Under the pieces are notes generated by a model that ran no database searches, had not been told where the DNA came from, and saw only the letters and a list, made by a program, of their open reading frames with translations. This document shows positions 23,035 to 33,764 of a DNA stretch of 64,000 bases, one piece after another (position 1 is the first letter of the stretch; the number at the start of each line of letters is the position of its first letter). A program made the translations under genes and the position numbers. The stretch is from Ipomoea triloba (taxonomy: Eukaryota; Streptophyta; Magnoliopsida; Solanales; Convolvulaceae), in the NCBI RefSeq assembly GCF_003576645.1, contig NC_044917.1, positions 10,717,338 to 10,781,337 on the forward strand, given 5' to 3'.

Positions 23035-23137
23035 CTCAGTGTAGCGATGACGAAAGCTGCGCTCTTGTGGTGATTTGGGTCTCCACAGATTGTCTGATCT
23101 TAATCCGACGACTCGCAGTGCCTCCGAGCCAGTCATC
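23035..23137 (+). ncRNA. Possible C/D-box snoRNA in a tRNA-Gly dicistron
   Basis: Between the tRNA-Gly 3' end and a 14-T run (23138-23151) lie 103 bases that are much more GC-rich than their surroundings and contain no TTTT. A C-box-like GCGATGA (23044-23050), a C'-like GTGGTGA (23067-23073) and a D box CTGA (23094-23097) are present. Plants are known to have tRNA-Gly genes followed by a C/D snoRNA (snoR43 in Arabidopsis) cut out by RNase Z. Against it: the C box deviates from RTGATGA by one base and the terminal stem next to the boxes is weak. Confidence 0.45.
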
Positions 23138-23151
23138 TTTTTTTTTTTTTT
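23138..23151 (+). terminator. Pol III terminator (T14)
   Basis: First run of four or more T after the tRNA-Gly; it would end the tRNA-Gly transcript 103 nt past the tRNA. Confidence 0.6.
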
Positions 23152-24480
23152 GGTCTCATTGGTGGATTATTTCTTCATAATTACTAAAATCTCCCCACTA
23201 TGTTTAACATTTTTATCTTCAAATTATTTTATAGTAAAATTAAATATTTAATGTATTATGAATGTATAAATATTATGTAATCAATCATATTTTGTTACAT
23301 CATTAAAAAGGTAAATTTGATCTTATTACATTGTTTTTTTTGCAAATAATTTTTTTCTTTGAATATTTAATTGATATAAATTCGTCAAAACATTGAACCT
23401 AGTTGATAAGGCATTAGTGTTTATTTATTTTGTAAATCTTGATACTAATATATTAGTCATTAAATTAATAAAATAAAATTTGAGTTTGATGCCATCATAT
23501 GATGCCAATGTTAGGTCAGTAAAATTAACAGTCAATTTTATTAGTATTAATGATTCTATTTTATTATTATTTTTTTAAATAAAAAGATTAAATTGTACAA
23601 TCTTAAAGTACATAAACTAAATTGTACAAAATCATATAGTATAGTGATATCTTAGGTATATAAGTAAATTGACATAGAATAGTATTATGTGTTTTCTACA
23701 CATCAATTGTTATATTGTTGACCAGGGTCCACCATGTATCCATGTTATGTACATGCAGTTAATATATTATGTAATTTCAGTTAATAAATTATGTATTTAT
23801 TATAATTAACATATTATGTAGCTTTAATATATTTATATGTACATAATCTATTAATTGAATGTATAATCTCTGAATATCGCATTGGACCAATTAACTCAAT
23901 AATACAATATAAACCTTAATTCATAATATAATTTAGGATCACATATGATATAGTCTCACACAAGAGTGACAAGAGTAAACACAATAATTATCTTGTAAAA
24001 TTATTGGACCGACACAAGTAAATTATTGCAAATATGTCGTTATTAATATATAGGTAGGTAGGGCATGAAGATATTGAAAGTCCGCAGTGGTTGTTGCATG
24101 TTTTATCAAGGCCCCTGTTGCACATAAAGGCTGGGGGCCGGGTATGCAACTGAAATTTTCATGAGTTTTCTTAAATAAAAGTAGTTCACTGTCTTGTTAT
24201 TTATTTAACAAAATCAGATCATGTGAACATTAATACTATATATTAAGAATTCAACATTTGTTACTTGAATAATTAATACTAATTTAGCATCAAGTGACTC
24301 TCATATATGAAAAGTCATGGGTTCAAACTTTAGTGAGAGCGATATTTAACAGGGTTAACAGCTCTCATTGGTTCATAGGTCTCTCATAGCCTACCAATCT
24401 ACCATGAGCTTGCCCCTATATATAATTCAAACAACCAAACTTTTGTGTTTTGTGACAATTGTATTACGGAGTAATAATTA
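23152..24480. other. AT-rich intergenic DNA, repeat fragments only
   Basis: Holds a fragment of the TGTGTGAGAC MITE family near 23950 and a SINE-like stretch near 24290-24360 (GTCATGGGTTCAAACTTTAG). No exon is recognised. Confidence 0.4.
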
Positions 24481-24738
24481 CTACCTCCGTCTCAAAATGG
24501 TTGTCTAATTCGTTTAACGAGGCTTGACTGAAGTAATTTTTAATCCAATTTTTCATATTATTAAGTTTAGCATTAATATATAAAATTTATATATTTAGAA
24601 ACTACATTAAAAGTACTATTAAACACAAAAAATTAAATTTAAAAATAAAAAAAAATTACTAAAGAAAATAAGCAAAGAAGGAAGAGTTGGTTTGACCAAT
24701 GAAGAGTAAATAGGACAGGTAAAATGGGACAGAGGGAG
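24481..24738. mobile_element. Stowaway-like (Tc1/mariner) MITE
   Basis: Termini CTACCTCCGTCTCAAAATGG and CATTTTACC...GGGACAGAGGGAG are inverted relatives of the CTCCCTCCGTCCC end of Stowaway elements. The 258-bp element is flanked by TA on both sides (24479-24480 and 24739-24740), the mariner target. The interior is AT-rich and non-coding. Confidence 0.85.
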
Positions 24739-24902
24739 TATTATTTATGCATTTAATGTTTAATACAACAAATATGTCTAGTATTTTTAAATTATTTAAT
24801 TGGATATGTTATATTCTACGTGATGGGTGTGGGGGAGTACATTAAACAATTAAATAGGGATATCTATGTACAAACACGCATGTGAACGTCGCTGGATATC
24901 AA

Positions 24903-24990
24903 CGTCATTGGTCACGTCATAGTTGTGACGAAGTCAACTAAAAGCTTTGCAAATGTGTTATCTCTCAATCTGTGGCTTTGTGCTATAAAA
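24903..24990 (+). promoter_or_regulatory. Promoter with TGACG motifs and TATA box
   Basis: CGTCA/TGACG cores lie at 24903-24907, 24915-24919 (as CGTCA) and 24926-24930 (as TGACG). A W-box-type GTCAA follows at 24933-24937 and TATAAAA at 24984-24990. TGACG pairs are as-1-like sites for TGA bZIP factors (salicylate, xenobiotic and stress response); W boxes bind WRKY factors. Spacing to the TATA box is right for a start near 25015. It faces the DUF247 gene. Confidence 0.6.
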
Positions 24991-25014
24991 GCTTCACCAC
25001 CTTCAAATTCAACC

Positions 25015-25180
25015 ATTTCTCACGTATAGAGCTACCCAGAGTGCCATGATAGATCTTTTGTACTATGAGTTCAAACTGCATTATAACTTGGGAAGTTTCT
25101 TCAAGTTAAGTGAAGATTTCAACTCATGATGGTGATGAGAGCAACAAATCTTGTGTAAATCTGCATCAGTTGCCATAAAA
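25015..25180 (+). other. Putative 5' UTR exon with a 27-codon upstream ORF
   Basis: Downstream of the TATA box the sequence is less AT-biased and ends in a good splice donor (CATAAAA|GTAAGTCTC, about 25179-25182). It has a small ORF from ATG 25046 to TGA 25127-25129. A possible acceptor, TTACAG at about 26257-26262, lies shortly before the DUF247 start codon. The simplest model is a leader exon spliced over a roughly 1.1-kb intron to the DUF247 coding exon. Alternatively it is an independent noncoding transcript. Confidence 0.4.
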
Positions 25181-25880
25181 GTAAGTCTCAAATCAAGTAT
25201 GATACTCCGTATTATTCTACACCTAAAATTCTTTTTTTTTTTTTCTTTATTGTACTTTTGTCAACAAATAAATAAATAAATTATTTTGCCTTTGTTTTCA
25301 TTCTTAAAATCTATCCGTATATTCTCATTCAATTCATTTTTGTTCAAAAGATGACATTGTAAGAGAGTTTGTAGTACTTAAAAATAACTATATTTCTGGA
25401 GTGTTATTTTAGATATTATCTTTTAGATATATTTTAATGAAGGGAGTGCTAAAACGGCAAAGCAAGTTTAATTTGTGGCGTGGGGTTTGTTGAATTTTCT
25501 TTTAAAAAAAGAATTTGATGTTTGTTCCTTTACTATTTGTTCATTATTGATAATTCACTCTTTATTAATGTTTCCTTGTCATATATTTCTGGAAATCTTG
25601 TCTGGTATTCTTTGTTCATAGGCCTCCTATCATTGTTTGTTCATTATTATATTCCATGGGTAAACTAAAAGTTTGGTAGTATAAGGTGTCGGTTTGAACC
25701 CTAACTTTCTAACCACGGGTGAGCAGAAGGTTAAAAAAAAATAGAGCTGTCAGCAATTTTCCTTGACAACTATATATAGCAAAAGAGATTTTTTCTGAAC
25801 CTATTTTTGCCAGAAACAAACGAAACAAAAAAAAATAAAAAATAAAAAATAAAATTTACTCTACAAACAACATATACTTT

Positions 25881-26026
25881 TTTTTCGTTCTGGCATAAAC
25901 TATTCTCGCAGAAACCCAAGTAAAGTCTATGCGAGAAACCCTTTCATTCTAAGTTTTTCGTTCTGGCATAAACTATTCTCGCAGAAACCCAAGTAAAGTC
26001 TATGCGAGAAACCCTTTCATTCTAAG
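25881..26026. repeat. Perfect 73-bp tandem duplication
   Basis: The segment 25881-25953 is repeated exactly at 25954-26026. Each copy contains the inverted pair TTCTCGCA/TGCGAGAA, so each can form a small hairpin. Absence of any mismatch suggests a recent event. It lies 260 bp upstream of the DUF247 start codon, inside the proposed leader intron. Confidence 0.95.
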
Positions 26027-26282
26027 AGGTTGTCATAGAAACCTATATCTTTTAAGTTTTTGTGAGGTTTTTCATAGAAAAAAAAATATTTTAAAGACAA
26101 TTGCTATTCGATCACTCTATTAAGTATTATGATTTTTTCTATCAATAACAAGCAACTACTAGTGACTCATTGACATAAAGTGCAACTTTTCCATGAAAAG
26201 TTTTTTTTTTTTTTTTGGTAATGGATCTCATGCCTATATATATAGGCATTACAGATTTACAGACGGAACAACCGAAGAAGGT

Positions 26283-27683
26283 ATGATGGAAAACACGGAG
26301 GGAGCGAGTGGTCATCAACAAGATTCACCAATCTACGAGTCATTAAAAAGGGATATTCAAAACTTAAAACAATTGTCTTCAAAAGAATGCATATTCAAAG
26401 TGCATGAAGGGCTACGTAGAACAAACACAGAAGCTTATACGCCATTGCTAATTTCCATCGGCCCTTACCACCATGGGAACCCCAAATTGCTCAAAATGCA
26501 AAATCTGAAGCTCAAGTATTTAGACTTATTTCTGAAAAGAGAAAAACAACCCAGTATGGAGCAGTGCTGGGAGAAATTAAAGGCTTCAAAAGAAAAAGCA
26601 GCAAGCTATTATGGTGCTGAGGACATAGAACTCCTCGATGGTGATAAATTCGTGAAGATGCTGTTGCTTGATGGGTGTTTCATAGCTGAATTTCTTTACA
26701 GGGAATATGGTGAACAAAGAGCTAATAAGGAAGAAGAAGAGAAGGAGCTGAGAAAGAAGAAATCCAATGCTGTTTTCATGCCTACTGGGATGAAACTTCA
26801 AGTTGTTCGTGATCTGTTGCTGCTAGAAAACCAGATTCCCTTTTTTGTCCTGCAAAAACTCCATGGTATGGTTTATGATGAGAGCAAAGCAACATTCTTG
26901 GACATAGTGAAAATCACATTTGCAAGTATGCTAACAAAGGTAAGCTTAATTCCCCCAATTGTCCCAACTCTTGGGGATAATAATAATAATAATAATTCCA
27001 CAGAAGAGATGAAGCACTTAGTTCAGATAGTTCACAATCTCAGCAATCCTCAAAATAATGGGACTCAGGAACAGAGACATTATTGGACATGTTTTCCTTG
27101 CAGCTTGGCGAAACAATCACAAGATTGCGATATACGAACAGCAACCGAGCTGCAAGAAGCAGGGATTAACCTTAAAAAGGCTGTCGACGAGAGCTCGAGT
27201 CTATTTCACATAAAGTTCAATCATGGTGAACTAGAGATCCCCAAATTCCATATCACTGATCCAACAGAGACATTCTTCAGAAACATGATAGCCTACGAGC
27301 AACATTCGTGCGACGAGAACAACATGTATTTCACAGATTATGCCCAGTTCATGGATAATCTGATTAATACAGAGAAAGATGTGAACTTGTTTCGGATGAA
27401 TGGGGTTCTCATAAATTGGCTAGGGGATGACAAAGAAGTGACTGATCTTTTTAACCGGCTTTGTAAAGGGGTTGTGTATTCTTCTTGTGATAACTTTTAT
27501 TACAGTGATGTGTGCAAGAAATTGAATGGACACTATAACAAACCGTGGAATGTGATGATGGCGAAACTAAGGCACGATTACTTCCACACTCCCTGGGCTG
27601 CGATTTCAACCATTGCAGCTGTGTTTCTTCTTTCGCTCACTGTGGCACAAACTGTTATAGCTGTACTTGATCTACGTAAGTAA
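26283..27683 (+). CDS. DUF247 (UPF0481) family protein
   Basis: A plant-specific family without known biochemical activity; members are usually plasma-membrane or endomembrane proteins, and some grass members act in self-incompatibility. This intronless frame has 466 residues from ATG 26283 (MMENTEGAS). An upstream in-frame ATG at 26193 would add a poly-Phe stretch from a T run and is unlikely. Family landmarks: CIFKVHEGLRR, YTPLLISIGPYHHG, LLLDGCFIAEF, LLLLENQIPFFVL, the FHITDPTETFFRNMIAYEQ segment, and FNRLCKGV. A single membrane segment (about WAAISTIAAVFLLSLTVAQT) lies close to the C terminus, as usual. An Asn run (NNNNNN) near residue 237 comes from an AAT microsatellite. The frame is intact. 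Confidence 0.93.
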   Translation: MMENTEGASGHQQDSPIYESLKRDIQNLKQLSSKECIFKVHEGLRRTNTEAYTPLLISIGPYHHGNPKLLKMQNLKLKYLDLFLKREKQPSMEQCWEKLKASKEKAASYYGAEDIELLDGDKFVKMLLLDGCFIAEFLYREYGEQRANKEEEEKELRKKKSNAVFMPTGMKLQVVRDLLLLENQIPFFVLQKLHGMVYDESKATFLDIVKITFASMLTKVSLIPPIVPTLGDNNNNNNSTEEMKHLVQIVHNLSNPQNNGTQEQRHYWTCFPCSLAKQSQDCDIRTATELQEAGINLKKAVDESSSLFHIKFNHGELEIPKFHITDPTETFFRNMIAYEQHSCDENNMYFTDYAQFMDNLINTEKDVNLFRMNGVLINWLGDDKEVTDLFNRLCKGVVYSSCDNFYYSDVCKKLNGHYNKPWNVMMAKLRHDYFHTPWAAISTIAAVFLLSLTVAQTVIAVLDLRK

Positions 27684-27949
27684 CAGTGTTGTTTTGTTTG
27701 AAGTATTTTTTTCCCCTGTAAAATATCAAGACTTGATTGTGTGATCCAACTTGCATTTTCAATAATAATAGATTTGTTTGTGAAATATGTAAAAGGGTTC
27801 ACAATCTGTCATAGAAGCTGAGGGATCAAGCAAGGACGTGAGAAAATAGAGTTTATAAGTACAGTCCATTTTTGTGGTAACACAGAGGTGTTTAGTAGGT
27901 GGTTATGTGACATTCATAACACCCAGAAAGCTTTCTGAACTGAATGCCT
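27684..27949 (+). other. 3' flank of DUF247 gene
   Basis: A candidate 3' UTR with AATAATAAT near 27760, a possible polyadenylation signal. No exon is seen. Confidence 0.4.
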
Positions 27950-27954
27950 CTAGA

Positions 27955-28516
27955 CGAGCCGTCGTAACTTGAACCGCCGTCGAAAAGGACCTGGAAGACG
28001 AGCTGTTGTTGCCGCATCCGTTTTTTTCTTGCTGAGAAGCCGAGTCTCCTGGCCCAAACTGCTACTGTCTAGGGAGTTATCGGCTTGGTGAACCGCCCGG
28101 CTAGTGTTCCCATGAACGACGTCTCTGAAGTTGACCATAAATTGGATGTCTTTGACCAGGAGCAAGCTGTGATCGAGCTGAGAAAGATGACTAGGACAAA
28201 CGAGGAAGCTTTGCTCTTCGAGGCTTTTATTGGCATTGAAGCCGCTGATAGTGTCCATGTACGCCGGAATTCAGGCGAACGTCTGCGCCCCATTGGTCAA
28301 CCTCTCTCTCGCGAAAGTCAACAAGGGCGCGAGCACGATGTCGGCACGATTTTCAATTTAGCGCTCGAGGACGACAACAAGACGGCCATTGGTGTCTTGG
28401 GTTCGTTGCCGCCGCTTATGCACGCACTCAGTCAAGGGGTTGATGAAGGAGGCAAAGGCGACGGAGGTTTTGCTCCGGCTACTGGGCGAAGGAAGAAAAG
28501 AAATGACATGAAATGA
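27955..28516 (+). pseudogene. U-box/ARM-repeat E3 ligase pseudogene (PUB38-41 type)
   Basis: Pieces in shifting frames match the ARM region of plant U-box ubiquitin ligases: EQAVIELRKMTRTNEE, then QANVCAPLVNLSLAKVNKGA in another frame, then HDVGTIFNLALEDDNKTAIG and VLGSLPPLMHAL. The order is that of the family, but at least two frame changes and missing blocks separate the parts, and neither the U-box nor the end is present. The block is far more GC-rich than its flanks, as expected for a copied coding sequence. Whether it is a retrocopy or a truncated duplicate cannot be told; no introns or A tail are evident. Confidence 0.75.
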
Positions 28517-28519
28517 CCG

Positions 28520-31505
28520 TTTTGCCCCCACTTATAAATAATTAAAAAATGGGTTATATTTTTCCCGCGGGGAAGACTAATTGTGTTAAAAAATGTATAG
28601 TTAAGGGACTAAATTGTTAGTTTTAATGTTAAGTGTTTTAATTAAAAAGACCCCTATAGACTATAGTCATATAACCAAAAATGCAATTTACTCTTATTTT
28701 TATTTACATTCTTTTAAGCATGGTGGAAATTGTTAAAGGGGAAAATATGAAGAAAATGTCAAGTGAATAAAATTTTAAAAGTAAACATGTTTAATTAGAT
28801 CTTATTTTAGTCCAAGACGTGCATTGAGCCATTGTTGATAATAAATTTTGCTATTTGACCTTCCTGCCAAAATGAAAATTTGAGTTTTCCTATCCGAAAT
28901 GGTTTCTAAAAAGGGAAAACTGATGTAACATGAAAAAAAAAATAAAAATGAATGGGCTAATCCTTTATAGCCTGTTTTGATTTTTTTTTTTTTTTTTTTT
29001 TTGAAATTATAGCCTGTTTTGATAAATTAAAACTATTCATATTTTATAGGCAAATAGAAAAATATGTAAATGGCTTGATGGGCCGTGGGCGGGCTTCTTC
29101 AATAGCAAAACTTTGGGCATTGGAATAGTCTATTATATTTAACTAACTTTTTTTTTTTTAAAACAATATTTAACTAACTTAACTCTTTACTATATTGGTT
29201 ATGGTTATTAACAAGCTCTAACAACCTGTCTTTCCTTACTTTATCGGTAATCAAAACAGACTCTTTAATTACTTCCCTAGCTAATAAACAATCATAAACA
29301 AGCATGGTTCATTTAAGCTAGACTATATATCTTCATAACACAAACTGAAAATCAATATATAATCAAATTGTGTTATTTGCTACCAACATTAGAACACTTT
29401 AACAATTACGGATTCAAGGTTCTAACTAGCAATTTAATAACTTGACAATTGAACAAAGTACCATTTTGCAACAATTAACCAAGCAATAATTTAAATACAT
29501 ATAACAGAAGATATATCGATAATAAAGTACAAAGAATAATTTAAGCTAAATAAATCTCATTGGTCTTGTAGAATCAAACTTCAATAATTCTTGAATTGAA
29601 AAAATAAGAATTCAGTAGTACGTCGTAGGATGTTTACAAAATAAATATAAATTGATTCTCTGATCAAATTGTTGTCCGGTGAAAAAAGGAAAACCATCTC
29701 ATCTCTATTTATATTAATGTTGCAGCTGGAAGATTCTCGCGTTTTATTATGGTGTGTGTGTGTTTTTTAAAATTTCTTAAATTATTTTAATTTTTTATTT
29801 TAATAGTTTATTATTAAAATTTATTTTAAAATATCAATTCACCGTCCACGTAAGCAAGTAACCTTATGAAATGGATGGTAACCTGCTATCAGGTAAAATT
29901 GCATACATTTGGAGTGTTTAGTGGCCTAATTGCAATTTTTTTTTGTTCGGTAATCTAATTGCATTTTTGTTATGTTCAGTGACCAATTTTAACCTTAAAT
30001 TTTATTTTTTTTAGACATGCAGGCCATTTTCTGTTAACCTCAAATATAAAATTGGTTCCTCTTTGTTTGTTTGTTTGTTTGTTTTTTTTTTTTGGTATAG
30101 TAAATGGTTAGTGGTTTAGTTTGTAGAATGCGGTGTGTGCAGGGCGGGAGGGCGATAGATTAGAAAGAAACTGGGGCATGCATGGCTTCATAATAAAGGG
30201 AAGTCAAAAGAGCTGAGGGACCCAAACAATGATATTTTTCTCATGCCAGGCCAGCCATAGCTTTAAACTTAGTTTAATTTTGTCAAAAAAGGCAAAGCAG
30301 AATGAAAATTGTTAGGTTAGTGATAGATGCTCCTGGCCTGCTGCTATACACACTCATTGCCCCCTTGTGCAGTGGCTCGATCTTTGGGTTAATAAATCTT
30401 TCCCCACCTATCCACTAATTACTTAAAGTTGCACATCCATATTATTCCTTCCTTGTGAGCATGAAACATGAGGCCATCAAGTAATTTAACAATATAATGT
30501 TGTTGTCCAATTGCACAATTCCAATTACCCCACAATTGCGGAGGAATATTATCTCATTTTAAGGACTTCCTTTCATTTCCTTTACTTTTCTTTCTTCTTT
30601 TAATGACAATTTGGTTTGTCAAGTGCTTTCGCTTCTAACGAGACCACATTGGATTTCATACCAACTTGCCAACATCTAACTTCATTTCTGAGCTGAGTCT
30701 TCAAGATAAAATATTAAATATGTATATAAATCTAAAACCCGTAGCCAACCGGTTCGAACTAAACCATAATAGACAGCACTTTGTAAGAGCTGAACTTAAA
30801 ACCTTGTGGTTATCAAATCAAATGTTTGACCAATTCAGTTGGATTACTCCAATGTCACATCATAGTCTTTTAATTAAGAAAACATGTTTTACCGGTCGTC
30901 AAACCTACAAGAAAATAATAAGAGATTCTTCTTTTAAAAATAATAATAAAATACTTTCTTTAATTTAATTTTTTAATTGCGGCAGAAAGGCGATTGCCCA
31001 TTTGGCTTACTAAAATTTTTAGAGATTATTTATATCACTCTAAGATCCAATAAAGTAACAGTTAAGCTAAGTTCCTGTACGTACAGGTACAGCAAAATAA
31101 TTTGATGGTGGCAAAGTATTCATTGGTTGACTTCATGACTGTCAACATTTAGAAGACAGTGTTTAGTGATTTCAATACAATGTTTAAGCACTATATTAAT
31201 CATGATAAGATTATAATTATGTTGTTGGATGTATATTGGATGCGCATAACAAATGTCATAGTGTTTTTTTTTTTTTTTTTAAATATATACATTAGATTTC
31301 TCAACTTATACTAAATTAATCTTAATTAAACCCCAACAAATATCACAATTACCGACTAAAATTTGAAATGTCCACACCAGTGGGTTTAATTTAACTTTGT
31401 TGCTACTAATACAAACTTGTGATTATGCATGTATGTAATAGTTAAAGAAGGTTGTAACCTGATTAAATATTTTGGATGTGTTCTGTTTTTGTATGTCTTC
31501 AACAT
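28520..31505. other. AT-rich intergenic DNA, no gene seen
   Basis: About 3 kb with poly-T tracts and no recognisable exon. Two small T-rich insertions between perfect direct repeats lie at 28965-29023 and 29135-29180. The 100-codon frame at 30666-30968 has no domain. Confidence 0.5.
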
Positions 31506-31514
31506 TTTATTTAA

Positions 31515-32929
31515 GGGAAAAGGGTCAAATAGACCCTCAAACTCTAACCAAAAGTGTAATTAAGCCCTCAAACATTCAAAAGGTTCAATTAAACACACAA
31601 ACTTATCATTTTAGTACATTTAAACTCATATGACCGGTTGTTCCGGGTGAACAACCAGTCATAATTTTTCCGACCAAATTCCGGCGGCCGGAATATTCAA
31701 CCCCAGTAGCACTGTTCGTCTTCTCCTCCACTGGAGAGCCGATTTATAGTTTAATCGATTTTCTTTCTTTGGTCTTCAGTAATTATGCATCAATCTGTTG
31801 TTTCATTTTGTTGGAAATGGTTAGATATGACGTGAAAACATATGAATTTCCATTAGGCCATCCCCAATAGTGGGAATTGGCACAAGTTTTAAGAAAATAA
31901 AATTTTGGAGTCAGACTTTGGACAAATGTGGAAGGTGAAATTTAGTAAGATATTTCTCCTGCAAAACTCAAAATTTTGCAGGCCATGTGGGCCCCACCTG
32001 TGGGCTTCATCACTGCACCTCACTGGCGTGAGGCGCCCGCCTGGGCGCATTAATGTACCTTTTTTTTTATTTTTTTATTTTTTTTTGGGTCAGCTTTGTT
32101 TTATTTTTTTTTCCTTTTTTTTTCTTCCACCTCATCCTCTCTTTCCTAATCACACTTACAAAATCTCCTCAAAATCTACACCAAAATTTACTCTATTGGA
32201 GAAGGCCTTAGCAATTGTGATTTTCCCCAATTAATCTAAAACCTAATTCTCTCACTATGCACCATAAGATCGGCATAATCCAATGAAAAAAAAGGTTTAA
32301 ATCTTTTGCAGAATAGCCAAAATCACTTTTGATGTTGTGAACTGATGGAGCTAGAATATTCATCCAAACAGCACGGTTTGTCTTCGGAATGGAGAAGACG
32401 AAACAGAGACTTCGGAGAAGACGAACGGAGAAGCCAGAACCATCCACCGCGTCAACCTCAGCCCCGTGGCTCACCAACACCTGAACGCACTCCATTCTCC
32501 CCTTGAAAGCAGCACGGTGGAGAGCAGTCCACCCACTTTGATCTCTCCCGTTCACGTTAGCCCCCTCTGCCAACATTCCTTCACCGCCGCCATGTCGCCG
32601 CTCCGTGCGGCTCTCTGCAATTCCTCGCCGGAGCTCAGCGCGTAGTGGAGAAGACGAACGGTATGTTCGTCTTCTCCAATAGTGTACACTGGTTCGTCTA
32701 CTCCAGTGGAGGAGAAGACGAACAGTGCTGTTGGGGTTGAATATTTCGTCCGCCGGCCGCCGGAATTTGGTCGGAAAAATTATGACCGGTTGTTCACCTG
32801 GAACAACTGGTCATATGGGTTTAAATGCACTAAAATGATAAGTTTGTGTGTTTAATTGAACCTTTTGAATGTTTGAGGGCTTAATTGCACTTTTGGTTAG
32901 AGTTTGAGGGTCTATTTGACCCTTTTCCC
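31515..32929. mobile_element. Pack-MULE-like element with captured ankyrin gene fragment
   Basis: Long terminal inverted repeats of about 220 bp (left 31515-31735, right about 32705-32929; ends GGGAAAAGGGTCAAATAGAC and its inverse) enclose 1415 bp. A perfect 9-bp direct repeat TTTATTTAA flanks it (31506-31514 and 32930-32938). Long TIRs plus a 9-bp duplication identify a Mutator-like element. No transposase is encoded. The interior carries a GC-rich ankyrin-repeat coding fragment on the minus strand, the defining feature of a Pack-MULE. Multiple GAAGACGAAC words repeat in both orientations near the inner TIR edges. Confidence 0.88.
32385..32645 (-). pseudogene. Ankyrin-repeat gene fragment inside the MULE
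   Basis: On the minus strand ELQRAARSGDMAAVK is followed, after one frame change, by MLAEGANVNGRDQSGWTALH and RAAFKGRMECVQVLVSHGAE, ending in VDAVDGSGF. These are one partial and about one and a half canonical ankyrin repeats (TALHRAA, VLVSHGAEV). The fragment ends abruptly against MULE sub-terminal sequence. Ankyrin repeats bind proteins; the donor gene is not in the window. Confidence 0.8.
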
Positions 32930-32938
32930 TTTATTTAA

Positions 32939-33760
32939 TGATATGATCTTGTTTACCGGCCTTAAAAAATATTTTGGTGATAATAAGAAATTTGTATTTT
33001 TCTATTTGATTTATATTTTAAAAATATGAACATAAATTTCTTAAAAATTATTTCTTATAAAAATAATTTTTTAATGATGATGATAATAAGTATTAATATT
33101 TTTATTAAATTAAATTATAAATTTAAAAATAATAACTATTATTTATATCAAATTAACAATTATAATAGATATAAAGATTAATAATAACTACAATAAAATG
33201 ATGTAAATAAATAATGTTTAACTTGTACGAAGTAACTTTTTTTTTTGAAAAGAAGTAACTTATATTATGTAAAAATAAATAATATTGGTTAGCCAAGATT
33301 TTTATTGTTTGGCCTAGCTCAACAAATTTTACACTTTAATAAGAGTAGCCAGTCAAGTTTAAATAATAACTAGACAAATGTTGAATTGAATGTTTGGTGC
33401 TTCTATACCTCCTATGTATTTTGTCACATGCATACATCTTCCACTTCTTGAGGATGTTGTTGTGATTTTTCTTGACATATTTTCTGGTCTTGCATACTTT
33501 AATTTCACCAAATCCATCAAACCAAAACTCTATATGACTTGATTTGCCTTTTTCTTAACCAAATGCTACGGTTGAACCTTAAATGTCGACTACCATATAT
33601 CATCTAATGCACCTTAAGCACTCCTTTTCAAGCATTCGGTGTGACAAATCGCAATTCTATGGACTTTTTCAAACATCCTAACTTATCTTATTATTATTAT
33701 TTTATTACTTAATGGACTTCAAATTTTAGATTTAGTTTGTGTTTTACTCTTTTGTGGCAG
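32939..33760. other. AT-rich intergenic DNA, no gene seen
   Basis: No exon is recognised. A small T-rich insertion between 10-bp repeats of GAAGTAACTT lies at 33229-33261. Confidence 0.45.
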
Positions 33761-33764
33761 ACAA

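Noticed and set aside
26193..26282. Upstream ATG at 26193 as the DUF247 start
   Set aside because: It would add a poly-Phe run encoded by a T homopolymer and a segment without similarity to the family; ATG 26283 fits better.
31905..32234. 109-codon plus-strand frame in the MULE
   Set aside because: Poly-Phe/Pro stretches from T-rich DNA and no family signature; the real coding signal in the element is the minus-strand ankyrin fragment.
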